Assembly: GCA_002305545.1 (NCBI GenBank)
Contig: DBRG01000021.1
Span: 95,475 to 159,474, forward strand
DNA: 64,000 bases
Source of the DNA: Bacteroidales bacterium UBA1374
GTDB lineage: Bacteria; Bacteroidota; Bacteroidia; Bacteroidales; UBA932
Direction of reading: 5' to 3'
Part shown: piece by piece, positions 51,104 through 60,571 of the stretch
Numbering within the stretch: position 1 is the stretch's first letter
Layout of the letters: every line of letters begins with the position of its first letter
Notes under the pieces: model-generated
What the model was told of the DNA's origin: nothing
The model's input: the letters and a program-made list of their open reading frames with translations, nothing else
Database searches by the model: none
Made by a program: the position numbers and the translations under genes

Positions 51104-52243
51104 CTAAAGGGTGCCTTCACCTATACAAACGGAACTTTCAGGATTTTGTTGCACCTGTTTTTCATGAATTTTGAAATCTGCGATCATAAGATCCACAACC
51201 TTCCCGTAACTGGCCACCCCTTCGGGTTGAGCATTGGCTTTAAGGTAAGCATCATTGACTCTTTGAGACATCACCCCAAAGGTGGAACGAAATTTATCCC
51301 AGTACTCATATTCCTTATGCAGGTCGTACAGTACCCTGGCAGAAAGACTTTCAAGCAAGGAAGTATACGATTCCGGGGAGGCGCTGTGGATGGCATTCAG
51401 CACATAATGCAGGGAATGCAGCAGGCAGGAATACTTCAGGTCCCCGTTGCCGGTATGGCGTGCCACCAGGTAAGCCAAAAAATTGGCTTCATTCTCCCGC
51501 ATGAAACCACGTACATGAGCCTGCTCATGGGCCATGATTGCCGGCAGCGTGAAGACCGGGACATCTTTGTTCACATTGGCCTCGATCGTCCAGGGAAAGA
51601 AAAAACCGCTCACATAGGCATAGGACATTCCCCTGGATGCCAGAACGGTCTTTGTAGCCGGATACCTGCCGCCAGTCCTGAGTCCCGTGGTAACAGCCAG
51701 TGAATCATAGGCCAGGGCAATGTCTTTCTTATAACGGTCAAAAGTGTGATCGGGGATCATATCGCCCTGGGTGTCACGACGGGTATAAGAGGCAGCCAGG
51801 TTGATTTCCCGCACAAGTGCACCGGCCATATTAGTCAGATCTTCTGTGGTTGCCTGTTGTTGTGGATAATCCAGGCGGTCTTCAAGGGGGAGGCGGTGGT
51901 AATGAAGTCCGCAGGTGAGCATATAGGCCGAGGTCGCCCACAACAGGAGAGAAGTTGTAAAAACCAGGTTTTTTTTCCAGATCTCCTTCACCTGCGAAAA
52001 CGGCAAGACAAACAAAACTACAATTCCACGGACCAGTTGAAAAAAAAGGAAGAAGACCAGAAGGAAAAGCAAAACCTCGGCAAGAGAAAAAGGTATAAGC
52101 GCAATAATCGATGAAACGCCCTGTGCTATAAGAACATACAAAAAACCGGAATAAACCTTGTCCATGAATGAAGGGAACAGCCTGAACAGGATCAGAAACA
52201 CCAGTGATATGGCCAGCACAAGCAATGGAACACGAAGTTTCAT
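51104..52243 (-). CDS. DUF3810 membrane metalloprotease-like protein
   Basis: A 379-residue membrane protein. Three hydrophobic segments stand at the N-terminus (about 4-22, 33-55 and 57-82), with a fourth near 93-112. The rest faces one side and contains a gluzincin-type zinc site: HEQAH at 239-243, with a third ligand candidate Glu252 in ENEANF. DUF3810 is a Bacteroidota family of unknown substrate. It heads the sigma factor operon and may process a periplasmic signal protein, though this is only an inference. A -7 box on the opposite strand lies just past its start. Confidence 0.8.
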   Translation of the reverse strand: MKLRVPLLVLAISLVFLILFRLFPSFMDKVYSGFLYVLIAQGVSSIIALIPFSLAEVLLFLLVFFLFFQLVRGIVVLFVLPFSQVKEIWKKNLVFTTSLLLWATSAYMLTCGLHYHRLPLEDRLDYPQQQATTEDLTNMAGALVREINLAASYTRRDTQGDMIPDHTFDRYKKDIALAYDSLAVTTGLRTGGRYPATKTVLASRGMSYAYVSGFFFPWTIEANVNKDVPVFTLPAIMAHEQAHVRGFMRENEANFLAYLVARHTGNGDLKYSCLLHSLHYVLNAIHSASPESYTSLLESLSARVLYDLHKEYEYWDKFRSTFGVMSQRVNDAYLKANAQPEGVASYGKVVDLMIADFKIHEKQVQQNPESSVCIGEGTL

Positions 52244-52257
52244 GAAGACAAAGTTAT

Positions 52258-52265
52258 TATATTTG
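52258..52265 (+). promoter_or_regulatory. -7 promoter box of the amidase-like gene
   Basis: TATATTTG, an exact TAnnTTTG match, 21 bases before the ATG at 52287. It fixes that ATG as the start; the longer frame from 52158 would begin inside the divergent DUF3810 gene. Confidence 0.5.
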
Positions 52266-52286
52266 TCCTTTCATTATAAAAATACT

Positions 52287-55200
52287 ATGAGAAAACGGAT
52301 CTTCCTGACGGCTGCTATTGTAATATTGTTCGTTGTTGGTGCTAAAGCACAAAAATTTTCCTTTCCTCCCCTGTTTGACAGCACTACTATGGTAAAACTT
52401 ACCGACTCGCTCAGAACCATACTCTCTGACGGAGTCATGCGCATATCAGGGATAAGGATACGGAATATTGAACTGGATGACAGGCACCAGCAAATCACCT
52501 TGGACTTTGCACCCGGAATGGCTGAATATCCCATCCGCAAAGGCAATGCAGAGAAGGTTATTCAAACCATACGGCATTTCATGCCTTCAAGGTTCAACCA
52601 TTACAATCTCACGGTTAAGACAGATAATAAAGAGCTGGAAGAACTCATACCGGCCTATTACGACCCCGCCCGGATATCTTACGACAATAAGGTTTTGAAA
52701 GAAAACAGGAAGGAATACCAACGTGCCTTTGAGATCAACAGGAAAGCTCCTGCCAGAATTCAACCAAAAAAAGGAACTCCCCGGGAAATAGCCTTACAGA
52801 AAAAACTGGAAAACCGGCAGGCATCAATAAACATGGCTAAGCTGGAAGCCCAGTCCAGGATGAAGAAAGATACAAAAAAACGAGACAGGCATCAATGGCC
52901 CGACCTGGGCCCGACTCCCCTTGTGCTGCGGAAAAACCGTCCGTTTGAGATTACCAATGGCCTCCAAAACAGACATATTGCACTCTGGCACAGTCATGGG
53001 TTGTACTACGACCAGAAGCTCGCCCGTTGGGAATGGCAGCGGGCCAGGCTGTTCCAGACTGTAGAAGACTTGTACACCATGTCCTATGTGCTACCCTTCC
53101 TGACCCCTATGCTGGAAAACGCCGGTGCCGTGGTACTGATGCCAAGGGAAAGGGACACACAGGTCCATGAAGTCATTGTGGATAACGATAATCCCGAAAG
53201 CGGCTACAGCGAACAGGCCGGAACATATATGTGGCGAACGGACGAAGAGGACAATCATGGTTTTGCGAATAAAAAAGAGGTATACACCCATTTTGACAAT
53301 CCCTTCCGTATGGGCACCTACCGAAGGGTGGTTACACATAACCCGGAATTGAACAAAAAAGTTGTGATGCACCCTTCTTCTGCCGAATGGATTCCAAATA
53401 TTCCCCAAACAGGCCAATACTCGGTTTACGTATCCTATGCAAGCCTTCCGGTCAGTGCACGCGATGCCCGTTACACTGTTCACCACAAGGGAGGCATCGA
53501 GGAGTACCGGGTCAACCAGCAGATGGGCGGCGGAACCTGGATCTACCTGGGTACTTTTACTTTTGATAAAGGCCGGAACCTCTCAGGCCGTGTAACCCTT
53601 ACAAACGAAAGCGGCGAGGTCAACGCCATAATCACTGCAGATGCGGTGAAATTTGGAGGCGGCATGGGCAATATCGGGCGCTTTGTCCAGGATACAGCCA
53701 TCCTGGCTTCCTACGGGAATATCGAAATTCCACCCCAGGTGAGCAACTACCCCCGGTTTACCGAAGGGGCCCGCTACTGGCTGCAATGGGCGGGTTTTGC
53801 CGATTCGGTATATACTTATTACGAAGGAGAACATGACTATATCGATGATTACTCATCCCGGGGGCGCTGGGTGAATACCCTGGCTGGCGGATCTGCAAAG
53901 CACCCGGATAATCCCGGATTGCATATTCCCGTGGATCTTTCCCTGGCTTTTCACACCGATGCCGGTGTAACCTTGAACGACAGCATTATCGGGACCCTGG
54001 CCATTTATACAAGGGACAGCGATGGAACCGAGTTATTGCCAACTGGTCACAACCGCCTTACTTCCAGGGATTATACAGACCTGGTCCAGACCCAGATAGT
54101 CAATGACCTGCGTGCCCTTTGGAATCCTGACTGGACAAGGCGCGGAATCTGGAACCGTTCTTATTCGGAAAGCCGTTCGGCGCAGGTACCGTCAATGCTT
54201 CTTGAGTTGCTTTCCCACCAGAATTTCGCCGATATGCGTTACGGGCTCGATCCCTTGTTCCGCTTTACAGTCAGTCGCGCCATTTACAAGGGGATGCTGC
54301 GTTATCTGAGCAGTACCCAGGATTTTGAGTATATTGTTCAACCCCTTCCCGTCCAGAGCATAGCTGTAGATTTTTCAGAAAACGGAAAGGCCCTGCTCAC
54401 ATGGAAACCCACATACGACATGCTCGAACCGACTGCCGTTCCGCAAGGGTATGTTGTCTACACCCGCAACGGAGATGAAAACCAGCCATTTGACCAGGGG
54501 GTATTTTATCCCGGGAGCCAGGCAGAAATTCCCATCCGGGAAGGAACGCATTACAGTTTTCGTGTAACGGCCGTGAACCGGGGCGGAGAAAGCTTTCCTT
54601 CTGAAACGGTTAGCCTGTATAAGGTACCTGCCGGTGAAGAAAAAGGAACAGTGCTGATCGTAAATGGATTTACACGTGTCTCCGCACCGGACAGTTTTGC
54701 CTCGAAAGATACCCTGTTTGCCGGTTTCCAGGACCAGTCAGACTACGGTGTCCCTTATCTGCAGGACATATCCTATATTGGTTCACAATACGAATTCCGG
54801 CGCAAAAACGGATGGGCAGATGACGATGCGCCCGGTTTCGGTGCAAGTAATGCCGACTGGGAGACCAAAGTCATACCGGGAAACACGTTTGATTACACCA
54901 TCATCCACGGCAAGTCATTTGCACAGGCAGGTTACAGTTATGTTTCATCTAGCCTGCAGGCATTTATCGATGAGGATTCAGGGGTTGATCCCCGGGATTT
55001 CTTTGCTTTAGACCTGATCCTGGGAAAGCAAAAGCAGGTACGGCGAGGAGGTACAACCTATGGCACACCTGTATTCAAAGCCTTTCCGGAAGCGCTGCAG
55101 ATCAGGCTGGCCCAATATGCCTGCCAGGAAGGAAATATGATCATAAGCGGTGCCCATGTAGCATCTGACCTCTGGGGAACTACCGGGATGGATACCCTTG

Positions 55201-55577
55201 CGAGAAAATTTGCCATGGAAACGCTCAATATCCGTTTCCGCAGCGATCATGCTTCAAAAACAGGGGAAATCATGGTCGCTCCCTCCCCGTATACAGCCTT
55301 CTACAAAGGTGAGATCTTGGGAGATCCGGTCTATTCTTTCCGTACCGGCCTGAACCTTACGGTGTATCCCGTAGAATCTCCGGATGCCCTGGAGCCTGCA
55401 GGCCCGGGAGCCTATACCATTTTCCGTTACAGGGATAACCGGCTGAGTGCAGGGGTTGCATACCGGGGAAATTATCGTGTCGTCACCCTGGGTTTCCCAC
55501 TTGAAACACTTGAGACAGAAGAGCAGCAGGCTCGCCTGGTAAGAGAGTGCCTTGATTTTTTCAATACTGACAAATAG
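52287..55577 (+). CDS. Large exported N-acetylmuramoyl-L-alanine amidase-like protein with golvesin and FnIII domains
   Basis: A 1096-residue exported protein (signal peptide to about residue 22, FVVGAKA). An N-terminal domain of about 200 residues is followed by an Amidase_3-like domain whose metal residues are split: His in WHSHG at 234-238, His556 in AFHTDAG and Glu640 in LLELLSH. Between the halves is a golvesin C-terminal-like beta domain at about 373-457 (GQYSVYVSYASLP to ADAVKFGG). An FnIII domain follows near 700-800 (PQGYVVYTRNGDEN), then a 300-residue C-terminal domain. Relatives are sometimes annotated xanthan lyase, without support. Expected action is on peptidoglycan amide bonds in the periplasm. 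Confidence 0.75.
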   Translation: MRKRIFLTAAIVILFVVGAKAQKFSFPPLFDSTTMVKLTDSLRTILSDGVMRISGIRIRNIELDDRHQQITLDFAPGMAEYPIRKGNAEKVIQTIRHFMPSRFNHYNLTVKTDNKELEELIPAYYDPARISYDNKVLKENRKEYQRAFEINRKAPARIQPKKGTPREIALQKKLENRQASINMAKLEAQSRMKKDTKKRDRHQWPDLGPTPLVLRKNRPFEITNGLQNRHIALWHSHGLYYDQKLARWEWQRARLFQTVEDLYTMSYVLPFLTPMLENAGAVVLMPRERDTQVHEVIVDNDNPESGYSEQAGTYMWRTDEEDNHGFANKKEVYTHFDNPFRMGTYRRVVTHNPELNKKVVMHPSSAEWIPNIPQTGQYSVYVSYASLPVSARDARYTVHHKGGIEEYRVNQQMGGGTWIYLGTFTFDKGRNLSGRVTLTNESGEVNAIITADAVKFGGGMGNIGRFVQDTAILASYGNIEIPPQVSNYPRFTEGARYWLQWAGFADSVYTYYEGEHDYIDDYSSRGRWVNTLAGGSAKHPDNPGLHIPVDLSLAFHTDAGVTLNDSIIGTLAIYTRDSDGTELLPTGHNRLTSRDYTDLVQTQIVNDLRALWNPDWTRRGIWNRSYSESRSAQVPSMLLELLSHQNFADMRYGLDPLFRFTVSRAIYKGMLRYLSSTQDFEYIVQPLPVQSIAVDFSENGKALLTWKPTYDMLEPTAVPQGYVVYTRNGDENQPFDQGVFYPGSQAEIPIREGTHYSFRVTAVNRGGESFPSETVSLYKVPAGEEKGTVLIVNGFTRVSAPDSFASKDTLFAGFQDQSDYGVPYLQDISYIGSQYEFRRKNGWADDDAPGFGASNADWETKVIPGNTFDYTIIHGKSFAQAGYSYVSSSLQAFIDEDSGVDPRDFFALDLILGKQKQVRRGGTTYGTPVFKAFPEALQIRLAQYACQEGNMIISGAHVASDLWGTTGMDTLARKFAMETLNIRFRSDHASKTGEIMVAPSPYTAFYKGEILGDPVYSFRTGLNLTVYPVESPDALEPAGPGAYTIFRYRDNRLSAGVAYRGNYRVVTLGFPLETLETEEQQARLVRECLDFFNTDK

Positions 55578-55644
55578 TCATCATTCCTGTCATTGGAACG
55601 GTTTTTGACTCTAGCCGGTCATAATCTTCAACAACAGGATATTT

Positions 55645-57492
55645 ATGAAAAATAAAGGAACGATCGGGGTAACTTCCCAGGACATTTTTCCGGTCATTAA
55701 AAAATTTCTCTATTCAGACCACGAAATATTTCTCAGAGAACTGATTTCCAACGCTGTGGATGCCACTCAGAAATTAAAGGCACTGGCAGCAAAAGGTGAC
55801 TTCAAAGGCGATACAGGAGACCTGACAATAAGGGTCAGTTCCGATACGGGCAAGCAGACCATTACCGTGTCTGACCGGGGTATCGGCATGACAGAAGAGG
55901 AAGTGGATAAATACATCAATCAGATTGCCTTTTCAAGCGCAGGTGAATTCCTGGAAAAATACAAGGATCAGGAGAACAACATCATAGGGCATTTTGGACT
56001 CGGTTTTTATTCCAGTTTTATGGTAGCCAAGAAGGTCGAGATCGTTACAAAAAGCTGGCAGGAAGGAGCACAGGCTGTCAGGTGGACATGCAAGGGAACG
56101 CCTGAATATGCCATGGAACCGGCCGACAAAGAGGACCGGGGAACGGATATCATCCTGCACCTTTATGCCGAGCACCAGTCTTATGCACAGGAAAGCATGA
56201 TCAACGAACTGTTGCACAAATACTGCAGTTTTCTTCCGGTAGAGATTGCCTTCGGGAAAGAAAAGGAGTGGAAAGACGGTAAAGAAGTGGTTTTGGACAA
56301 GGATCGGATCATTAACGATGTTACCCCCCTGTGGACAAAAAAACCGGCAGACCTGAAAGATGAGGACTACAGGGCTTTCTACCAAAAGCTTTATCCTATG
56401 GCTGAAGAACCCCTGTTCTGGATCCACCTGAACGTGGATTATCCCTTCAAACTGACCGGGGTGTTGTATTTTCCCAGGATAAAAGACAAACTGGAAGTAA
56501 CACGCAACAAGATACAGCTTTACTGCAACCAGGTCTTTGTGACCGACAACGTTGAAAGCATAGTCCCCGATTTTCTCACCCTGCTTCACGGCGTGATTGA
56601 TTCACCCGACATCCCGCTCAATGTATCCAGAAGTTATCTGCAGAGCGATTCCAATGTGAAGAAAATCTCTGCCCACATCACACGCAAGGTGGCAGACCGG
56701 CTGGAAGAGATTTTCAAGAACGACCGTCCGGCACTGGAGGAAAAATGGGACAACCTGAAGCTCTTTATAGAGTACGGAATGCTTACCGAAGAGAAATTCT
56801 ACGAGCGTGCGCTCAAATTTGCCCTGTTCAAAAACACCGACGGCAAATACCTGAGCTTCGAGGAATATGCCACCCTGATCCAGGCCAATCAAAAAGACAA
56901 GGACAACAAACTGGTATACCTGTATGCCACAAACACGGAAGAACAGTATGCCTACATAGGGGCAGCAAAAGACAAGGGATACGATGTGTTGCTGCTGGAT
57001 TCCCCCTTATGTGCCCATTTTGTCAACCTGCTGGAATCAAAAATGAAAGATGTCCGGTTTGTACGTATCGACTCCGATACACCGGAAAAGCTTATACCCA
57101 AAGAAGAAATTGCCAAACCCGATATTAGTGAAGACGAAGAAAAAGCATTGCGTGAACTTTTCCAGGAAGTCCTGCCCAAAGAGGCAACTTTCACAGTGGC
57201 TTTTGAAAACATGGGTGCACAACAGCTTCCTGTGGTCATAACCAGGGGTGAATGGATGCGCCGTTACCGGGAAATGTCGGCTCTGGGAGGCGGAATGAAC
57301 TTCATGGGAACCATGCCCGAATCGTTCAACCTGGTGGTGAATTTTGAACACCCCCTGGTACAGAAAATACGGGAAACCAAAGACAGGAACCTGGTCAGCC
57401 AGATCTGTGACCTGGCCCTGCTGGCAAACAACCTGCTCAAGGGAGAAGCCCTCAGCACCTTTATAAAAAGAAGTGTTGACATCATCCAGTGA
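55645..57492 (+). CDS. htpG: Molecular chaperone HtpG (Hsp90)
   Basis: A 615-residue bacterial Hsp90. The N-terminal ATPase shows FLRELISNAVDATQKL near residues 29-44, VSDRGIGMTEEEVDKYI near 74-90 and GHFGLGFYSSF near 114-124. The middle domain has VLYFPR near 273 and NVSRSYLQSDSNVKKI near 327-342, with the catalytic-loop Arg. The C-terminal dimer domain ends without an MEEVD. Length is normal. It is a single gene 67 bases after the amidase-like gene. A hairpin overlaps its stop codon. Confidence 0.96.
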   Translation: MKNKGTIGVTSQDIFPVIKKFLYSDHEIFLRELISNAVDATQKLKALAAKGDFKGDTGDLTIRVSSDTGKQTITVSDRGIGMTEEEVDKYINQIAFSSAGEFLEKYKDQENNIIGHFGLGFYSSFMVAKKVEIVTKSWQEGAQAVRWTCKGTPEYAMEPADKEDRGTDIILHLYAEHQSYAQESMINELLHKYCSFLPVEIAFGKEKEWKDGKEVVLDKDRIINDVTPLWTKKPADLKDEDYRAFYQKLYPMAEEPLFWIHLNVDYPFKLTGVLYFPRIKDKLEVTRNKIQLYCNQVFVTDNVESIVPDFLTLLHGVIDSPDIPLNVSRSYLQSDSNVKKISAHITRKVADRLEEIFKNDRPALEEKWDNLKLFIEYGMLTEEKFYERALKFALFKNTDGKYLSFEEYATLIQANQKDKDNKLVYLYATNTEEQYAYIGAAKDKGYDVLLLDSPLCAHFVNLLESKMKDVRFVRIDSDTPEKLIPKEEIAKPDISEDEEKALRELFQEVLPKEATFTVAFENMGAQQLPVVITRGEWMRRYREMSALGGGMNFMGTMPESFNLVVNFEHPLVQKIRETKDRNLVSQICDLALLANNLLKGEALSTFIKRSVDIIQ

Positions 57493-57504
57493 TGGTGTCA
57501 ACAC
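57473..57504. terminator. Hairpin overlapping the htpG stop codon
   Basis: GTGTTGACATCA (57473-57484) pairs with TGATG (57490-57494) plus TCAACAC (57498-57504), a 12-bp stem with a three-base bulge and a five-base loop. It covers the htpG stop codon and lies before the convergent AOR gene. No T run follows directly on the plus strand, so it may mark a two-way end rather than an intrinsic terminator. Confidence 0.4.
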
Positions 57505-57525
57505 CTTATTACAAAGATTGTAAGA

Positions 57526-59676
57526 TTATTGCAGAGGAGTAACCACTTCCAGCAATTCAGGCAGGTCCATTCCAATTTCTTTCAGGAATTCCACCCGGGG
57601 AACCCCGTTTTTGTTCCAGCCCCGGCGCTTGTATACGGCATCCAGGAGTTTTTCGTACCGGTCTTCCCTGTAGCTGCGCAATGCCCTGTGTTTTTCTGTC
57701 AATGTCATGCCGGAAGGATCTATGCCGGCTTCTTCCTTAAGCTGCTTGTCGTATCTTGCCTGTCTTGACTGGTATTCTTCCTCGGTTACGGGTCCGCAGG
57801 CCCGGTAAGGCTGTGCATCATGCCTGCGCAATCCTTTTCCCATGCGGATGTTGAATACCCTCTGAAAATTGTATACCCTTTCAGACATGCGGATCAGTGA
57901 GTGTTTGTCAATGTTGCTGCCGGTCACGGCATTGAAAACGGTCACATAGTTGTCCACGTGTTCGGGGACCTTGGCAGGTTCCGCGGTCCTGGCATTATCA
58001 GCCGGTTCTATGTCATTCCAGCACAACTTGCAGAATCCGGCCAGCCCGAACCATGTCCTGAACATGGGGAAATAGTGAAGCGCCTCTGCCTTGTCTTCAA
58101 AGGTGGGGATCTGGTTGTTGACCATGTCCATGAAGATCAGCCATGCTTCGTCATGCTGGGGACCTTTGTTGGTCATGGCATAACCTCCCTGCTGTGCAAG
58201 CGACTCTTTGGAAATATACATGGAATATTCCATTCCCTTATTTTCCATTGCAATATCATTAAGGAAGGAGGCATCGCCCCACCCTTTTTCAATAAACATC
58301 TCCTTCATTTTCCTCACTCCCAGCCCGGCTATCAGGCCGAAGCCCTCTCCCCGGGCCAGCTGATGCATGCACTCCAGTGCATCGGCTGCATTTCCCCAGG
58401 TGAAATCCAGGCCTCCTGTCCTTTCTTTGTCAAGGATTCCCGCTTCCCAGCATTCCATGATGAAGGCCATGATATTTCCCCACGATATGGAACAGATACC
58501 GTACGTATCACAATAGAAATTCTGTTCTATGACATAAAGCGGATCAAAAACGGCCATATTGGAACCCAGGGCTGCAGCCGTTTCGTATTCCGGCCCGTCC
58601 ACCAGCACCTTGGTTCCCTTATAGGGTCCTGTTCTCAGCTCAAAATCATCCACACCCTTGGCACACATCATGGTGCATCCCAGCCAGCATCCATCGGGCA
58701 CCCCCTGGGTAAAGTGTTTTTTCCAGACTTCCAGGTCAATTTTATGGCAGTCTTTATGATCCCCATATTTAAAATTCATTACCGGCAGCAGATCGTACTT
58801 TTCCATGACACCCATCAGGTGAGCAGTTCCCACCTTTCTCATCTGGCACTGTTGATCATCCAGTTCATTCATTTCACGTGTAAAACGCCTGCCACGCTCC
58901 ATGATGGCAGGCATGTCCACCACGTTGTTCAGCGTTCCCGATACCTTGGGTACCCTGGCCACGATGGCGCGTACGTTCTTGTGTCTCATCAGCGTGCCGA
59001 GTCCACCCCTGCCTGCCTGTTTCAGCCTGATCTTTTTTCGCTTCACATCATAAAAAGAGAAATTGAGCATGCCAATGAGTGAATGGTCGGCAGCCTGCCC
59101 GGCAGAGACCACGGATATGTTCAATTTGTCGCTTTCGCTGTCAGCAAACATATGGTGAAGTTCCTCAGCCAGCAGGTGTGAATCAAGGTGCATGCCTGCC
59201 GGGGGAACAAAAAACTCAATCTCATGATTTACACCGTTGATGTAGAGGATGATCTCACGTGGAGCAATCCCCTGTACCTCCAGGGCATCAAATCCTGCAA
59301 ATTTCAAATGCGGGCCAAAATGTCCCCCGACATTGGAATCCACCACCCCCTCGGTCAATGGGGATAATCCCACGCATATGCTCTTGCCCGTGCCTGAATA
59401 CTGGGTGATGCCGCATACGGGACCACCTGATATCACGATCTCGTTCTCGGGATCACTCCATTTTGTCTGCGGTGTAACTGCATCCCACAACATGCGCAGC
59501 CCATAACCCTTACCCCCTATGAACTTTTCTTTTACCTTCTGTGCAATGGGACGGACTTCTGCCCTGAATGAACTCAGATCCACATAGAGGCTTTGATCTG
59601 AGTACCCTTTGTCCAGGGCCTTCCATGTGTAAGGGATCCTGGCCAGTACTTCACGGTTTGATATCATTGCATTCAT
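57526..59676 (-). CDS. aor: Aldehyde:ferredoxin oxidoreductase (tungsten enzyme family)
   Basis: A 716-residue AOR-family protein. The N-terminal pterin domain has FIGGKGYGLRMLWD, then GPVCGITQYSGTGKSICVGLSPLTEG and NVGGHFGPHLKFAGFDALEV. The 4Fe-4S cluster cysteines are candidates in GCTMMCAKG, GICSISWGN and FCKLCW. It is about 100 residues longer than the Pyrococcus AOR (605), with an expanded C-terminal third. Family knowledge: such enzymes oxidise aldehydes from 2-oxo acids, or reduce acids, with ferredoxin, on a tungsten bis-pterin. The substrate here is not clear. The ATG at 59676 was chosen; the TTG at 59709 lies in the promoter. Divergent ThiF/ThiS and a tungstate transporter are adjacent. 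Confidence 0.88.
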   Translation of the reverse strand: MNAMISNREVLARIPYTWKALDKGYSDQSLYVDLSSFRAEVRPIAQKVKEKFIGGKGYGLRMLWDAVTPQTKWSDPENEIVISGGPVCGITQYSGTGKSICVGLSPLTEGVVDSNVGGHFGPHLKFAGFDALEVQGIAPREIILYINGVNHEIEFFVPPAGMHLDSHLLAEELHHMFADSESDKLNISVVSAGQAADHSLIGMLNFSFYDVKRKKIRLKQAGRGGLGTLMRHKNVRAIVARVPKVSGTLNNVVDMPAIMERGRRFTREMNELDDQQCQMRKVGTAHLMGVMEKYDLLPVMNFKYGDHKDCHKIDLEVWKKHFTQGVPDGCWLGCTMMCAKGVDDFELRTGPYKGTKVLVDGPEYETAAALGSNMAVFDPLYVIEQNFYCDTYGICSISWGNIMAFIMECWEAGILDKERTGGLDFTWGNAADALECMHQLARGEGFGLIAGLGVRKMKEMFIEKGWGDASFLNDIAMENKGMEYSMYISKESLAQQGGYAMTNKGPQHDEAWLIFMDMVNNQIPTFEDKAEALHYFPMFRTWFGLAGFCKLCWNDIEPADNARTAEPAKVPEHVDNYVTVFNAVTGSNIDKHSLIRMSERVYNFQRVFNIRMGKGLRRHDAQPYRACGPVTEEEYQSRQARYDKQLKEEAGIDPSGMTLTEKHRALRSYREDRYEKLLDAVYKRRGWNKNGVPRVEFLKEIGMDLPELLEVVTPLQ

Positions 59677-59693
59677 ACAAGGTGTTTTAGTTG

Positions 59694-59701
59694 TATATTT
59701 G
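59694..59701 (+). promoter_or_regulatory. -7 promoter box of the ThiF-ThiS operon
   Basis: TATATTTG on the plus strand, 19 bases before the TTG start at 59721. On the minus strand, 59707-59714 reads TATTTTTG, a -7 box for the AOR gene. The two boxes face opposite ways only 5 bases apart, so the divergent promoters overlap. Confidence 0.5.
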
Positions 59702-59720
59702 TATTGCAAAAATAGAGAAA

Positions 59721-60320
59721 TTGACGGTAAAAGAAAACATTAGGGCTCTTTTGGCTGAAAAATGCGTAGGCATAGCCGGAGCCGGAGGCCTTGGATCAAA
59801 TGTGGCCGCTGCACTGGTTCGAAGCGGTGTGGGACACCTGGTGGTTGCAGATTTTGATACCGTTTCCCCGGAAAACATGGACCGGCAATTTTATTTTGCC
59901 AACCAGGCAGGAAGCCCTAAAGTTTACGCTTTGCATGAAAACATGCAGCGCATAAACGCCGGAACAAAGTTCACCATGTTTTACGGACGTGTGACCACAG
60001 GGAATGTAAGACAACTCTTTTCCGGTTGCCATGTGGTGGTGGAAGCCTTTGACCTGGCAGAGGAAAAAGAATGGTTTGCTGTCTGGATGACGAAAAACCT
60101 TTCCCACATACCTTTGATCATGGGTTCCGGCATTGCCGGGTGGGGACATTCAGAAAAGATTCGTGTGCAACGTTCGGGAAATTTATATGTATGCGGCCAC
60201 CAATTTGAAACCAATGAAAACGAAGTGCCTTTGATGGCCCCGCATGTTGGCCTCGTTGCCATGATGCAGGCGGATATTGTGCTGGAAATATTATTGACAA
60301 AAAAAGCCCCATCCCTATGA
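59721..60320 (+). CDS. ThiF-like sulfur-carrier adenylyltransferase
   Basis: A 199-residue E1-like protein of the short ThiF type. The nucleotide motif GIAGAGGLGSNVA is near residues 19-31, and DFDTVSPENMDRQFYF near 51-66 holds the Asp/Asn/Arg residues that bind ATP. It lacks the C-x-x-C zinc pairs of longer MoeB proteins. Family role: adenylation of the C-terminal glycine of a small sulfur carrier. No thiamine genes are near; a tungsten enzyme and its transporter are, so work on a pterin-dithiolene carrier is likely. The TTG at 59721 is preferred, since the TTG at 59691 is upstream of the -7 box. Confidence 0.8.
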   Translation: MTVKENIRALLAEKCVGIAGAGGLGSNVAAALVRSGVGHLVVADFDTVSPENMDRQFYFANQAGSPKVYALHENMQRINAGTKFTMFYGRVTTGNVRQLFSGCHVVVEAFDLAEEKEWFAVWMTKNLSHIPLIMGSGIAGWGHSEKIRVQRSGNLYVCGHQFETNENEVPLMAPHVGLVAMMQADIVLEILLTKKAPSL

Positions 60321-60520
60321 CCATCACCTTAAACAACAGAAAAGAAACGTTCCGTGGCGGACCCATGACGATTGACCGGATCATGGAGGAAAAATCTTTC
60401 CATTTTAAAATGCTGATTGTCAAGTTGAACGGAAATCTTATCCCCAAAGAAGCCTTTTCTTCAACCCTGGTGAACGAAGGTGACCGCCTGGATATCATCC
60501 ACCTGATCAGCGGGGGCTGA
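60317..60520 (+). CDS. ThiS/MoaD-like sulfur carrier protein
   Basis: A 67-residue beta-grasp protein ending in the diagnostic Gly-Gly (LISGG). The start MTITLNNRKETF is a typical ThiS first strand, and VKLNGNLIPKEAF and EGDRLDIIHL follow in family order. The C-terminal glycine becomes a thiocarboxylate that donates sulfur. Its ATG overlaps the ThiF stop by 4 bases, so both are made together. Whether it serves thiamine or tungstopterin is open; the neighbours favour the cofactor of AOR. Confidence 0.85.
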   Translation: MTITLNNRKETFRGGPMTIDRIMEEKSFHFKMLIVKLNGNLIPKEAFSSTLVNEGDRLDIIHLISGG

Positions 60521-60571
60521 AGATGAATAATCCTTTAATGCAACCTTATAAATTATAACCTTGTCCTGACC

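Noticed and set aside
57901..59082. A 393-codon open frame on the plus strand inside the AOR gene
   Set aside because: It is antisense to a full set of AOR motifs, its translation is His/Gly/Ile-rich without known motifs, and it has no promoter box or spacing that fits a gene.
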